A DNA stretch of 64,000 nucleotides from Rhynochetos jubatus (taxonomy: Eukaryota > Chordata > Aves > Eurypygiformes > Rhynochetidae), in the NCBI GenBank assembly GCA_027574665.1, contig CM050659.1, positions 17,027,001 through 17,091,000 of the forward strand. The letters are read 5' to 3'. Every line of letters begins with the position of its first letter. The first letter of the stretch is position 1. Positions 50,401 through 62,985 of the stretch are shown in pieces. Both the position numbers and the translations under genes were made by a program. The notes beneath the pieces were generated by a model, which worked only from the letters and a program-made list of their open reading frames with translations, did no database searches and was not told where the DNA came from.

Positions 50401-51566
50401 CACGACACTGCACAGACATGGCTCCTTCCCCTGCTTTCCTAGCCAGAACCCAGGGGGGGCCTTCGCCGGAAACCGCGGTCGGCAACTTCTAGGGTTAGGG
50501 TTAGGGTTAGGGTCCGGAGAACCAGAAAGCCCACAGCTCCAGGGATAATTGGGATTGCAAAGGCCTGCCAAGAGGAGCACGACACTGCACAGACATGGCT
50601 CCTTCCTCTGCTTTCCTAGCCAGAACCCGGGAGGGGCCGTGGCCGGAAACCGCGGTCGGCAACTTCTAGGGTTAGGGTTAGGGTTAGGGTCCGGAGAACC
50701 AGAAAGCCCACAGCTCCAGGGATAATTGGGATTGCAAAGGCCTGCCAAGAGGAGCACGACACTGCACAGACATGGCTCCTTCCCCTGCTTTCCTAGCCAG
50801 AACCCAGGGGGGGGCCGTGGCCGGAAACCGCGGTCGGCAACTTCTAGGGTTAGGGTTAGGGTTAGGGTCCGGAGAACCAGAAAGCCCACAGCTCCAGGGA
50901 TAATTGGGATTGCAAAGGCCTGCCAAGAGGAGCACGACACTGCACAGACATGGCTCCTTCCCCTGCTTTCCTAGCCAGAACCCAGGGGGGGCCGTGGCTG
51001 GAAACCGCGGTCGGCAAATTCTAGGGTTAGGGTTAGGGTTAGGGTCCGGAGAACCAGAAAGCCCACAGCTCCAGGGATAATTGGGATTGCAAAGGCCTGC
51101 CAAGAGGAGCACGACACTGCACAGACATGGCTCCTTCCCCAGCTTTCCTAGCCAGAACCCAGGGGGGGCCTTCGCCGGAAACCGCGGTCGGCAACTTCTA
51201 GGGTTAGGGTTAGGGTTAGGGTCCGGAGAACCAGAAAGCCCACAGCTCCAGGGATAATTGGGATTGCAAAGGCCTGCCAAGAGGAGCACGACACTGCACA
51301 GACATGGCTCCTTCCCCTGCTTTCCTAGCCAGAACCCAGGGGGGGCCATGCCCGGAAACCGCGGTCGGCAACTTCTAGGGTTAGGGTTAGGGTTAGGGTC
51401 CGGAGAACCAGAAAGCCCACAGCTCCAGGGATAATTGGGATTGCAAAGGCCTGCCAAGAGGAGCACGACACTGCACCGAAATGGCTCCCTCCCCAGCTTT
51501 CCTACCCAGAACTCAGGGGGGGCCGTGGCCGGAAACCGCGGTCGGCAACTTCTAGGGTTAGGGTTA

Positions 51567-54357
51567 GGGTTAGGGTCCGGAGAACCAGAAAGCCCACAGC
51601 TCCAGGGATAATTGGGATTGCAAAGGCCTGCCAAGAGGAGCACGACACTGCACAGACATGGCTCCTTCCGCAGCTTTCCTAGACAGAACCCGGGAGGGGC
51701 CGTGGCCGGAAACCGCGGTCGGCAACTTCTAGGGTTAGGGTTAGGGTTAGGGTCCGGAGAACCAGAAAGCCCACAGCTCCAGGGATAATTGGGATTGCAA
51801 AGGCCTGCCAAGTGGAGCACGACACTGCACAGACATGGCTCCTTCCTCTGCTTTCCTAGCCAGAACCCGGGAGGGGCCGTGGCCGGAAACCGCGGTCGGC
51901 AACTTCTAGGGTTAGGGTTAGGGTTAGGGTCCGGAGAACCAGAAAGCCCACAGCTCCAGGGATAATTGGGATTGCAAAGGCCTGCCAAGAGGAGCACGAC
52001 ACTGCACAGACATGGCTCCTTCCCCTGCTTTCCTAGCCAGAACCCAGGGGGGGGCCGTGGCCGGAAACCGCGGTCGGCAACTTCTAGGGTTAGGGTTAGG
52101 GTTAGGGTCCGGAGAACCAGAAAGCCCACAGCTCCAGGGATAATTGGGATTGCAAAGGCCTGCCAAGAGGAGCACGACACTGCACAGACATGGCTCCTTC
52201 CCCTGCTTTCCTAGCCAGAACCCAGGGGGGGCCGTGGCCGGAAACCGCGGTCGGCAACTTCTAGGGTTAGGGTTAGGGTTAGGGTCCGGAGAACCAGAAA
52301 GCCCACAGCTCCAGGGATAATTGGGATTGCAAAGGCCTGCCAAGAGGAGCACGACACTGCACAGACATGGCTCCTTCCCCTGCTTTCCTAGCCAGAACCC
52401 AGGGGGGGCCGTGGCTGGAAACCGCGGTCGGCAAATTCTAGGGTTAGGGTTAGGGTTAGGGTCCGGAGAACCAGAAAGCCCACAGCTCCAGGGATAATTG
52501 GGATTGCAAAGGCCTGCCAAGAGGAGCACGACACTGCACAGACATGGCTCCTTCCCCAGCTTTCCTAGCCAGAACCCAGGGGGGGCCTTCGCCGGAAACC
52601 GCGGTCGGCAACTTCTAGGGTTAGGGTTAGGGTTAGGGTCCGGAGAACCAGAAAGCCCACAGCTCCAGGGATAATTGGGATTGCAAAGGCCTGCCAAGAG
52701 GAGCACGACACTGCACAGACATGGCTCCTTCCCCTGCTTTCCTAGGCAGAACCCGGGGGGGGCCGTGGTCGGAAACCGCGGTCGGCAACTTCTAGGGTTA
52801 GGGTTAGGGTTAGGGTCCGGAGAACCAGAAAGCCCACAGCTCCAGGGATAATTGGGATTGCAAAGGCCTGCCAAGAGGAGCACGACACTGCACAGACATG
52901 GCTCCTTCCCCAGCTTTCCTAGCCAGAACTCAGGGCAGGCCGTGGCCGGAAACCGCGGTCGGCAACTTCTAGGGTTAGGGTTAGGGTTAGGGTCCGGAGA
53001 ACCAGAAAGCCCACAGCTCCAGGGATAATTGGGATTGCAAAGGCCTGCCAAGAGGAGCACGACACTGCACAGACATGTCTCCTTCCCCTGCTTTCCTAGC
53101 CAGAACCCACGGGGGGCCATGCCCGGAAACCGCGGTCGGCAACTTCTAGGGTTAGGGTTAGGGTTAGGGTCCGGAGAACCAGAAAGCCCACAGCTCCAGG
53201 GATATTTGGGATTGCAAAGGCCTGCCAAGAGGAGCACGACACTGCACAGACATGGCTCCTTCCCCTGCTTTCCTAGCCAGAACCCGGGAGGGGCCGTGGC
53301 CGGAAACCGCGGTCGGCAACTTCTAGGGTTAGGGTTAGGGTTAGGGTCCGGAGAACCAGAAAGCCCACAGCTCCAGGGATAATTGGGATTGCAAAGGCCT
53401 GCCAAGAGGAGCACGACACTGCACAGACATGGCTCCTTCCCCAGCTTTCCTAGCCAGAACCCAGGGGAGGTCATGCCCGGAAACCGCGGTCGGCAACTTC
53501 TAGGGTTAGGGTTAGGGTTAGGGTCCGGAGAACCAGAAAGCCCACAGCTCCAGGGATAATTGGGATTGCAAAGGCCTGCCAAGAGGAGCACGACACTGCA
53601 CAGACATGGCTCCTTCCCCTGCTTTCCTAGCCAGAACCCAGGGGGGGCCATGCCCGGAAACCGCGGTCGGCAACTTCTAGGGTTAGGGTTAGGGTTAGGG
53701 TCCGGAGAACCAGAAAGCCCACAGCTCCAGGGATAATTGGGATTGCAAAGGCCTGCCAAGAGGAGCACGACACTGCACAGACATGGCTCCTTCCCCTGCT
53801 TTCCTAGCCAGAACCCGGGGAGGGCCGTGGCCGGAAACCGCGGTCGGCAACTTCTAGGGTTAGGGTTAGGGTTAGGGTCCGGAGAACCAGAAAGCCCACA
53901 GCTCCAGGGATAATTGGGATTGCAAAGGCCTGCCAAGAGGAGCACGACACTGCACAGACATGGCTCCTTCCCCAGCTTTCCTAGCCAGAACCCAGGGGGG
54001 GCCGTGGCCGGAAACCGCGGTCGGCAACTTCTAGGGTTAGGGTTAGGGTTAGGGTCCGGAGAACCAGAAAGCCCACAGCTCCAGGGATATTTGGGATTGC
54101 AAAGGCCTGCCAAGAGGAGCACGACACTGCACAGACATGGCTCCTTCCCCTGCTTCCCTAGCCAGAACCCAGGGGGGGCCTTGGCCGGAAACCGCGGTCG
54201 GCAACTTCTAGGGTTAGGGTTAGGGTTAGGGTCCGGAGAACCAGAAAGCCCACAGCTCCAGGGATAATTGGGATTGCAAAGGCCTGCCAAGAGGAGCACG
54301 ACACTGCACAGACATGGCTCCTTCCCCTGCTTTCCTAGCCAGAACCCAGGGGGGGCC
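51567..54357 (+). repeat. Large duplication, spacing 5,477 bp, copy 2
   Basis: It matches 46,090-48,880. The rare CCAAGTGGAG reappears at 51,813, the eight-G unit near 52,048, GGCAAATTC near 52,431 and CCCACGGGGGG near 53,107. CGGGGAGGGCC near 53,817 faces GGGGACGGCC in copy 1, so the odd C arose in copy 1 after the duplication. Confidence 0.84.
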
Positions 54358-54544
54358 TTCGCCGGAAACCGCGGTCGGCAACTTCTAGGGTTAGGGTTAG
54401 GGTTAGGGTCCGGAGAACCAGAAAGCCCACAGCTCCAGGGATAATTGGGATTGCAAAGGCCTGCCAAGAGGAGCACGACACTGCACAGACATGGCTCCTT
54501 CCGCAGCTTTCCTAGACAGAACCCGGGAGGGGCCGTGGCCGGAA

Positions 54545-56990
54545 ACCGCGGTCGGCAACTTCTAGGGTTAGGGTTAGGGTTAGGGTCCGGAGAACCAGAA
54601 AGCCCACAGCTCCAGGGATAATTGGGATTGCAAAGGCCTGCCAAGAGGAGCACGACACTGCACAGACATGGCTCCTTCCTCTGCTTTCCTAGCCAGAACC
54701 CGGGAGGGGCCGTGGCCGGAAACCGCGGTCGGCAACTTCTAGGGTTAGGGTTAGGGTTAGGGTCCGGAGAACCAGAAAGCCCACAGCTCCAGGGATAATT
54801 GGGATTGCAAAGGCCTGCCAAGAGGAGCACGACACTGCACAGACATGGCTCCTTCCCCTGCTTTCCTAGCCAGAACCCAGGGGGGGGCCGTGGCCGGAAA
54901 CCGCGGTCGGCAACTTCTAGGGTTAGGGTTAGGGTTAGGGTCCGGAGAACCAGAAAGCCCACAGCTCCAGGGATAATTGGGATTGCAAAGGCCTGCCAAG
55001 AGGAGCACGACACTGCACAGACATGGCTCCTTCCCCTGCTTTCCTAGCCAGAACCCAGGGGGGGCCGTGGCCGGAAACCGCGGTCGGCAACTTCTAGGGT
55101 TAGGGTTAGGGTTAGGGTGCGGAGAACCAGAAAGCCCACAGCTCCAGGGATAATTGGGATTGCAAAGGCCTGCCAAGAGGAGCACGACACTGCACAGACA
55201 TGGCTCCTTCCCCTGCTTTCCTAGCCAGAACCCAGGGGGGGCCGTGGCTGGAAACCGCGGTCGGCAAATTCTAGGGTTAGGGTTAGGGTTAGGGTCCGGA
55301 GAACCAGAAAGCCCACAGCTCCAGGGATAATTGGGATTGCAAAGGCCTGCCAAGAGGAGCACGACACTGCACAGACATGGCTCCTTCCCCAGCTTTCCTA
55401 GCCAGAACCCAGGGGGGGCCTTCGCCGGAAACCGCGGTCGGCAACTTCTAGGGTTAGGGTTAGGGTTAGGGTCCGGAGAACCAGAAAGCCCACAGCTCCA
55501 GGGATAATTGGGATTGCAAAGGCCTGCCAAGAGGAGCACGACACTGCACAGACATGGCTCCTTCCCCTGCTTTCCTAGGCAGAACCCGGGGGGGGCCGTG
55601 GTCGGAAACCGCGGTCGGCAACTTCTAGGGTTAGGGTTAGGGTTAGGGTCCGGAGAACCAGAAAGCCCACAGCTCCAGGGATAATTGGGATTGCAAAGGC
55701 CTGCCAAGAGGAGCACGACACTGCACAGACATGGCTCCTTCCCCAGCTTTCCTAGCCAGAACTCAGGGGGGGCCGTGCCCGGAAACCGCGGTCGGCAACT
55801 TCTAGGGTTAGGGTTAGGGTTAGGGTCCGGAGAACCAGAAAGCCCACAGCTCCAGGGATAATTGGGATTGCAAAGGCCTGCCAAGAGGAGCACGACACTG
55901 CACAGACATGTCTCCTTCCCCTGCTTTCCTAGCCAGAACCCAGGGGGGGCCGTGCCCGGAAACCGCGGTCGGCAACTTCTAGGGTTAGGGTTAGGGTTAG
56001 GGTCCGGAGAACCAGAAAGCCCACAGCTCCAGGGATATTTGGGATTGCAAAGGCCTGCCAAGAGGAGCACGACACTGCACAGACATGGCTCCTTCCCCTG
56101 CTTTCCTAGCCAGAACCCAGGGGGGGGCCGTGGCCGGAAACCGCGGTCGGCAACTTCTAGGGTTAGGGTTAGGGTTAGGGTCCGGAGAACCAGAAAGCCC
56201 ACAGCTCCAGGGATAATTGGGATTGCAAAGGCCTGCCAAGAGGAGCACGACACTGCACAGACATGGCTCCTTCCGCAGCTTTCCTAGACAGAACCCGGGG
56301 GGGGCTGTGGCCGTAAACCGCGGTCGGCAACTTCTAGGGTTAGGGTTAGGGTTAGGGTCCGGAGAACCAGAAAGCCCACAGCTCCAGGGATAATTGGGAT
56401 TGCAAAGGCCTGCCAAGAGGAGCACGACACTGCACAGACATGGCTCCTTCCCCAGCTTTCCTAGCCAGAACCCAGGGCAGGCCGTGGCCGGAAACCGCGG
56501 TCGGCAACTTCTAGGGTTAGGGTTAGGGTTAGGGTCCGGAGAACCAGAAAGCCCACAGCTCCAGGGATAATTGGGATTGCAAAGGCCTGCCAAGAGGAGC
56601 ACGACACTGCACAGACATGGCTCCTTCCCCTGCTTTCCTAGCCAGAACCCAGGGGGGGCCATGCCCGGAAACCGCGGTCGGCAACTTCTAGGGTTAGGGT
56701 TAGGGTTAGGGTCCGGAGAACCAGAAAGCCCACAGCTCCAGGGATAATTGGGATTGCAAAGGCCTGCCAAGAGGAGCACGACACTGCACAGACATGGCTC
56801 CTTCCCCTGCTTTCCTAGCCAGAACCCGGGAGGGGCCGTGGCCGGAAACCGCGGTCGGCAACTTCTAGGGTTAGGGTTAGGGTTAGGGTCCGGAGAACCA
56901 GAAAGCCCACAGCTCCAGGGATAATTGGGATTGCAAAGGCCTGCCAAGAGGAGCACGACACTGCACAGACATGGCTCCTTCCCCAGCTTT
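54545..56990 (+). repeat. 15-monomer higher-order repeat, copy 1 (2,657 bp spacing)
   Basis: In order: TTCCTCTGC, eight G (54,890), GGTGCGG (about 55,117), GGCAAATTC (about 55,264), GTGGTCGG (about 55,600), ACTCAGG with GTGCCC (about 55,760), ACATGTCTCC (about 55,908), GATATTTGGG, eight G (about 56,118), then GACAGAACCCGG with GGCTGTGGCCGTAAACC (about 56,290-56,318). I found no difference from copy 2 between the edges I could compare. The spacing is 15 units plus 2 bp from two extra G. Confidence 0.88.
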
Positions 56991-57199
56991 CCTAGCCAGA
57001 ACCCGGGGGGGGCCGTGGCCGGAAACCGCGGTCGGCAACTTCTAGGGTTAGGGTTAGGGTTAGGGTCCGGAGAACCAGAAAGCCCACAGCTCCAGGGATA
57101 ATTGGGATTGCAAAGGCCTGCCAAGAGGAGCACGACACTGCACAGACATGGCTCCTTCCTCTGCTTTCCTAGCCAGAACCCGGGAGGGGCCGTGGCCGG

Positions 57200-59650
57200 A
57201 AACCGCGGTCGGCAACTTCTAGGGTTAGGGTTAGGGTTAGGGTCCGGAGAACCAGAAAGCCCACAGCTCCAGGGATAATTGGGATTGCAAAGGCCTGCCA
57301 AGAGGAGCACGACACTGCACAGACATGGCTCCTTCCTCTGCTTTCCTAGCCAGAACCCGGGAGGGGCCGTGGCCGGAAACCGCGGTCGGCAACTTCTAGG
57401 GTTAGGGTTAGGGTTAGGGTCCGGAGAACCAGAAAGCCCACAGCTCCAGGGATAATTGGGATTGCAAAGGCCTGCCAAGAGGAGCACGACACTGCACAGA
57501 CATGGCTCCTTCCCCTGCTTTCCTAGCCAGAACCCAGGGGGGGGCCGTGGCCGGAAACCGCGGTCGGCAACTTCTAGGGTTAGGGTTAGGGTTAGGGTCC
57601 GGAGAACCAGAAAGCCCACAGCTCCAGGGATAATTGGGATTGCAAAGGCCTGCCAAGAGGAGCACGACACTGCACAGACATGGCTCCTTCCCCTGCTTTC
57701 CTAGCCAGAACCCAGGGGGGGCCGTGGCCGGAAACCGCGGTCGGCAACTTCTAGGGTTAGGGTTAGGGTTAGGGTGCGGAGAACCAGAAAGCCCACAGCT
57801 CCAGGGATAATTGGGATTGCAAAGGCCTGCCAAGAGGAGCACGACACTGCACAGACATGGCTCCTTCCCCTGCTTTCCTAGCCAGAACCCAGGGGGGGCC
57901 GTGGCTGGAAACCGCGGTCGGCAAATTCTAGGGTTAGGGTTAGGGTTAGGGTCCGGAGAACCAGAAAGCCCACAGCTCCAGGGATAATTGGGATTGCAAA
58001 GGCCTGCCAAGAGGAGCACGACACTGCACAGACATGGCTCCTTCCCCAGCTTTCCTAGCCAGAACCCAGGGGGGGCCTTCGCCGGAAACCGCGGTCGGCA
58101 ACTTCTAGGGTTAGGGTTAGGGTTAGGGTCCGGAGAACCAGAAAGCCCACAGCTCCAGGGATAATTGGGATTGCAAAGGCCTGCCAAGAGGAGCACGACA
58201 CTGCACAGACATGGCTCCTTCCCCTGCTTTCCTAGGCAGAACCCGGGGGGGGCCGTGGTCGGAAACCGCGGTCGGCAACTTCTAGGGTTAGGGTTAGGGT
58301 TAGGGTCCGGAGAACCAGAAAGCCCACAGCTCCAGGGATAATTGGGATTGCAAAGGCCTGCCAAGAGGAGCACGACACTGCACAGACATGGCTCCTTCCC
58401 CAGCTTTCCTAGCCAGAACTCAGGGGGGGCCGTGCCCGGAAACCGCGGTCGGCAACTTCTAGGGTTAGGGTTAGGGTTAGGGTCCGGAGAACCAGAAAGC
58501 CCACAGCTCCAGGGATAATTGGGATTGCAAAGGCCTGCCAAGAGGAGCACGACACTGCACAGACATGTCTCCTTCCCCTGCTTTCCTAGCCAGAACCCAG
58601 GGGGGGCCGTGCCCGGAAACCGCGGTCGGCAACTTCTAGGGTTAGGGTTAGGGTTAGGGTCCGGAGAACCAGAAAGCCCACAGCTCCAGGGATATTTGGG
58701 ATTGCAAAGGCCTGCCAAGAGGAGCACGACACTGCACAGACATGGCTCCTTCCCCTGCTTTCCTAGCCAGAACCCAGGGGGGGGCCGTGGCCGGAAACCG
58801 CGGTCGGCAACTTCTAGGGTTAGGGTTAGGGTTAGGGTCCGGAGAACCAGAAAGCCCACAGCTCCAGGGATAATTGGGATTGCAAAGGCCTGCCAAGAGG
58901 AGCACGACACTGCACAGACATGGCTCCTTCCGCAGCTTTCCTAGACAGAACCCGGGGGGGGCTGTGGCCGTAAACCGCGGTCGGCAACTTCTAGGGTTAG
59001 GGTTAGGGTTAGGGTCCGGAGAACCAGAAAGCCCACAGCTCCAGGGATAATTGGGATTGCAAAGGCCTGCCAAGAGGAGCACGACACTGCACAGACATGG
59101 CTCCTTCCCCAGCTTTCCTAGCCAGAACCCAGGGCAGGCCGTGGCCGGAAACCGCGGTCGGCAACTTCTAGGGTTAGGGTTAGGGTTAGGGTCCGGAGAA
59201 CCAGAAAGCCCACAGCTCCAGGGATAATTGGGATTGCAAAGGCCTGCCAAGAGGAGCACGACACTGCACAGACATGGCTCCTTCCCCTGCTTTCCTAGCC
59301 AGAACCCAGGGGGGGCCATGCCCGGAAACCGCGGTCGGCAACTTCTAGGGTTAGGGTTAGGGTTAGGGTCCGGAGAACCAGAAAGCCCACAGCTCCAGGG
59401 ATAATTGGGATTGCAAAGGCCTGCCAAGAGGAGCACGACACTGCACAGACATGGCTCCTTCCCCTGCTTTCCTAGCCAGAACCCGGGAGGGGCCGTGGCC
59501 GGAAACCGCGGTCGGCAACTTCTAGGGTTAGGGTTAGGGTTAGGGTCCGGAGAACCAGAAAGCCCACAGCTCCAGGGATAATTGGGATTGCAAAGGCCTG
59601 CCAAGAGGAGCACGACACTGCACAGACATGGCTCCTTCCCCAGCTTTCCT
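57200..59650 (+). repeat. 15-monomer higher-order repeat, copy 2 (2,657 bp spacing)
   Basis: All markers of copy 1 recur: eight G near 57,540, GGTGCGG near 57,774, GGCAAATTC near 57,921, ACATGTCTCC near 58,565 and GGCTGTGGCCGTAAACC near 58,960. Matching ends near 59,650, where this copy has GGGGAGGTCATG and copy 1 has CGGGGGGGG. The extent of identity indicates very recent exchange or an assembly duplication. Confidence 0.88.
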
Positions 59651-60570
59651 AGCCAGAACCCAGGGGAGGTCATGCCCGGAAACCGCGGTCGGCAACTTCT
59701 AGGGTTAGGGTTAGGGTTAGGGTCCGGAGAACCAGAAAGCCCACAGCTCCAGGGATAATTGGGATTGCAAAGGCCTGCCAAGAGGAGCACGACACTGCAC
59801 AGACATGGCTCCTTCCCCTGCTTTCCTAGCCAGAACCCAGGGGGGGCCATGCCCGGAAACCGCGGTCGGCAACTTCTAGGGTTAGGGTTAGGGTTAGGGT
59901 CCGGAGAACCAGAAAGCCCACAGCTCCAGGGATAATTGGGATTGCAAAGGCCTGCCAAGAGGAGCACGACACTGCACAGACATGGCTCCTTCCCCTGCTT
60001 TCCTAGCCAGAACCCGGGGAGGGCCGTGGCCGGAAACCGCGGTCGGCAACTTCTAGGGTTAGGGTTAGGGTTAGGGTCCGGAGAACCAGAAAGCCCACAG
60101 CTCCAGGGATAATTGGGATTGCAAAGGCCTGCCAAGAGGAGCACGACACTGCACAGACATGGCTCCTTCCCCAGCTTTCCTAGCCAGAACCCAGGGGGGG
60201 CCGTGGCCGGAAACCGCGGTCGGCAACTTCTAGGGTTAGGGTTAGGGTTAGGGTCCGGAGAACCAGAAAGCCCACAGCTCCAGGGATAATTGGGATTGCA
60301 AAGGCCTGCCAAGAGGAGCACGACACTGCACAGACATGGCTCCTTCCCCTGCTTCCCTAGCCAGAACCCAGGGGGGGCCTTGGCCGGAAACCGCGGTCGG
60401 CAACTTCTAGGGTTAGGGTTAGGGTTAGGGTCCGGAGAACCAGAAAGCCCACAGCTCCAGGGATAATTGGGATTGCAAAGGCCTGCCAAGAGGAGCACGA
60501 CACTGCACAGACATGGCTCCTTCCCCTGCTTTCCTAGCCAGAACCCAGGGGGGGCCTTCGCCGGAAACCG
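59640..60570 (+). repeat. Copy of the 53.4-54.36 kb block
   Basis: The ordered alleles GGGGAGGTCATGCC (about 59,666), CCATGCCC (about 59,848), CGGGGAGGGCC (about 60,015), CCGTGG and CCTTGGCC (about 60,380), then CCTTCGCC (about 60,556) match 53,445-54,370. The CCTTGGCC unit here lacks the preceding GATATTTGGG change and has GATAATTGGG. From 60,530 on it runs into a fifth, edited copy of the 1.5-kb cassette (171-bp unit near 60,765, CCCTCCCC near 60,867, TTCCGC near 61,048). Confidence 0.72.
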
Positions 60571-61079
60571 CGGTCGGCAACTTCTAGGGTTAGGGTTAGG
60601 GTTAGGGTCCGGAGAACCAGAAAGCCCACAGCTCCAGGGATAATTGGGATTGCAAAGGCCTGCCAAGAGGAGCACGACACTGCACAGACATGGCTCCTTC
60701 CCCTGCTTTCCTAGCCAGAACCCAGGGCAGGCCGTGGCCGGAAACCGCGGTCGGCAACTTCTAGGGTTAGGGTTAGGGTCCGGAGAACCAGAAAGCCCAC
60801 AGCTCCAGGGATAATTGGGATTGCAAAGGCCTGCCAAGAGGAGCACGACACTGCACCGAAATGGCTCCCTCCCCAGCTTTCCTAGCCAGAACTCAGGGGG
60901 GGCCGTGGCCGGAAACCGCGGTCGGCAACTTCTAGGGTTAGGGTTAGGGTTAGGGTCCGGAGAACCAGAAAGCCCACAGCTCCAGGGATAATTGGGATTG
61001 CAAAGGCCTGCCAAGAGGAGCACGACACTGCACAGACATGGCTCCTTCCGCAGCTTTCCTAGACAGAACCCGGGAGGGG

Positions 61080-62985
61080 CCGTGGCCGGAAACCGCGGTC
61101 GGCAACTTCTAGGGTTAGGGTTAGGGTTAGGGTCCGGAGAACCAGAAAGCCCACAGCTCCAGGGATAATTGGGATTGCAAAGGCCTGCCAAGAGGAGCAC
61201 GACACTGCACAGACATGGCTCCTTCCTCTGCTTTCCTAGCCAGAACCCGGGAGGGGCCGTGGCCGGAAACCGCGGTCGGCAACTTCTAGGGTTAGGGTTA
61301 GGGTTAGGGTCCGGAGAACCAGAAAGCCCACAGCTCCAGGGATAATTGGGATTGCAAAGGCCTGCCAAGAGGAGCACGACACTGCACAGACATGGCTCCT
61401 TCCCCTGCTTTCCTAGCCAGAACCCAGGGGGGGGCCGTGGCCGGAAACCGCGGTCGGCAACTTCTAGGGTTAGGGTTAGGGTTAGGGTCCGGAGAACCAG
61501 AAAGCCCACAGCTCCAGGGATAATTGGGATTGCAAAGGCCTGCCAAGAGGAGCACGACACTGCACAGACATGGCTCCTTCCCCTGCTTTCCTAGCCAGAA
61601 CCCAGGGGGGGCCGTGGCCGGAAACCGCGGTCGGCAACTTCTAGGGTTAGGGTTAGGGTTAGGGTCCGGAGAACCAGAAAGCCCACAGCTCCAGGGATAA
61701 TTGGGATTGCAAAGGCCTGCCAAGAGGAGCACGACACTGCACAGACATGGCTCCTTCCCCTGCTTTCCTAGCCAGAACCCAGGGGGGGCCGTGGCTGGAA
61801 ACCGCGGTCGGCAAATTCTAGGGTTAGGGTTAGGGTTAGGGTCCGGAGAACCAGAAAGCCCACAGCTCCAGGGATAATTGGGATTGCAAAGGCCTGCCAA
61901 GAGGAGCACGACACTGCACAGACATGGCTCCTTCCCCAGCTTTCCTAGCCAGAACCCAGGGGGGGCCTTCGCCGGAAACCGCGGTCGGCAACTTCTAGGG
62001 TTAGGGTTAGGGTTAGGGTCCGGAGAACCAGAAAGCCCACAGCTCCAGGGATAATTGGGATTGCAAAGGCCTGCCAAGAGGAGCACGACACTGCACAGAC
62101 ATGGCTCCTTCCCCTGCTTTCCTAGGCAGAACCCGGGGGGGGCCGTGGTCGGAAACCGCGGTCGGCAACTTCTAGGGTTAGGGTTAGGGTTAGGGTCCGG
62201 AGAACCAGAAAGCCCACAGCTCCAGGGATAATTGGGATTGCAAAGGCCTGCCAAGAGGAGCACGACACTGCACAGACATGGCTCCTTCCCCAGCTTTCCT
62301 AGCCAGAACTCAGGGGGGGGCCGTGCCCGGAAACCGCGGTCGGCAACTTCTAGGGTTAGGGTTAGGGTTAGGGTCCGGAGAACCAGAAAGCCCACAGCTC
62401 CAGGGATAATTGGGATTGCAAAGGCCTGCCAAGAGGAGCACGACACTGCACAGACATGTCTCCTTCCCCTGCTTTCCTAGCCAGAACCCAGGGGGGGCCA
62501 TGCCCGGAAACCGCGGTCGGCAACTTCTAGGGTTAGGGTTAGGGTTAGGGTCCGGAGAACCAGAAAGCCCACAGCTCCAGGGATATTTGGGATTGCAAAG
62601 GCCTGCCAAGAGGAGCACGACACTGCACAGACATGGCTCCTTCCCCTGCTTTCCTAGCCAGAACCCAGGGGGGGGCCGTGGCCGGAAACCGCGGTCGGCA
62701 ACTTCTAGGGTTAGGGTTAGGGTTAGGGTCCGGAGAACCAGAAAGCCCACAGCTCCAGGGATAATTGGGATTGCAAAGGCCTGCCAAGAGGAGCACGACA
62801 CTGCACAGACATGGCTCCTTCCGCAGCTTTCCTAGACAGAACCCGGGGGGGGCTGTGGCCGTAAACCGCGGTCGGCAACTTCTAGGGTTAGGGTTAGGGT
62901 TAGGGTCCGGAGAACCAGAAAGCCCACAGCTCCAGGGATAATTGGGATTGCAAAGGCCTGCCAAGAGGAGCACGACACTGCACAG
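61080..62985 (+). repeat. 15-mer marker series, partial third copy
   Basis: The series from TTCCTCTGC (about 61,227) through eight G (61,428), GGCAAATTC (about 61,811), GTGGTCGG (about 62,147), ACATGTCTCC (about 62,456) and GGCTGTGGCCGTAAACC (about 62,850) matches copy 2 at +3,890/3,891 bp. It differs by GGTCCGG instead of GGTGCGG (about 61,671), one extra G near 62,311 and CCATGCCC near 62,498 instead of CCGTGCCC. It therefore separated earlier than the two other copies. Confidence 0.83.
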
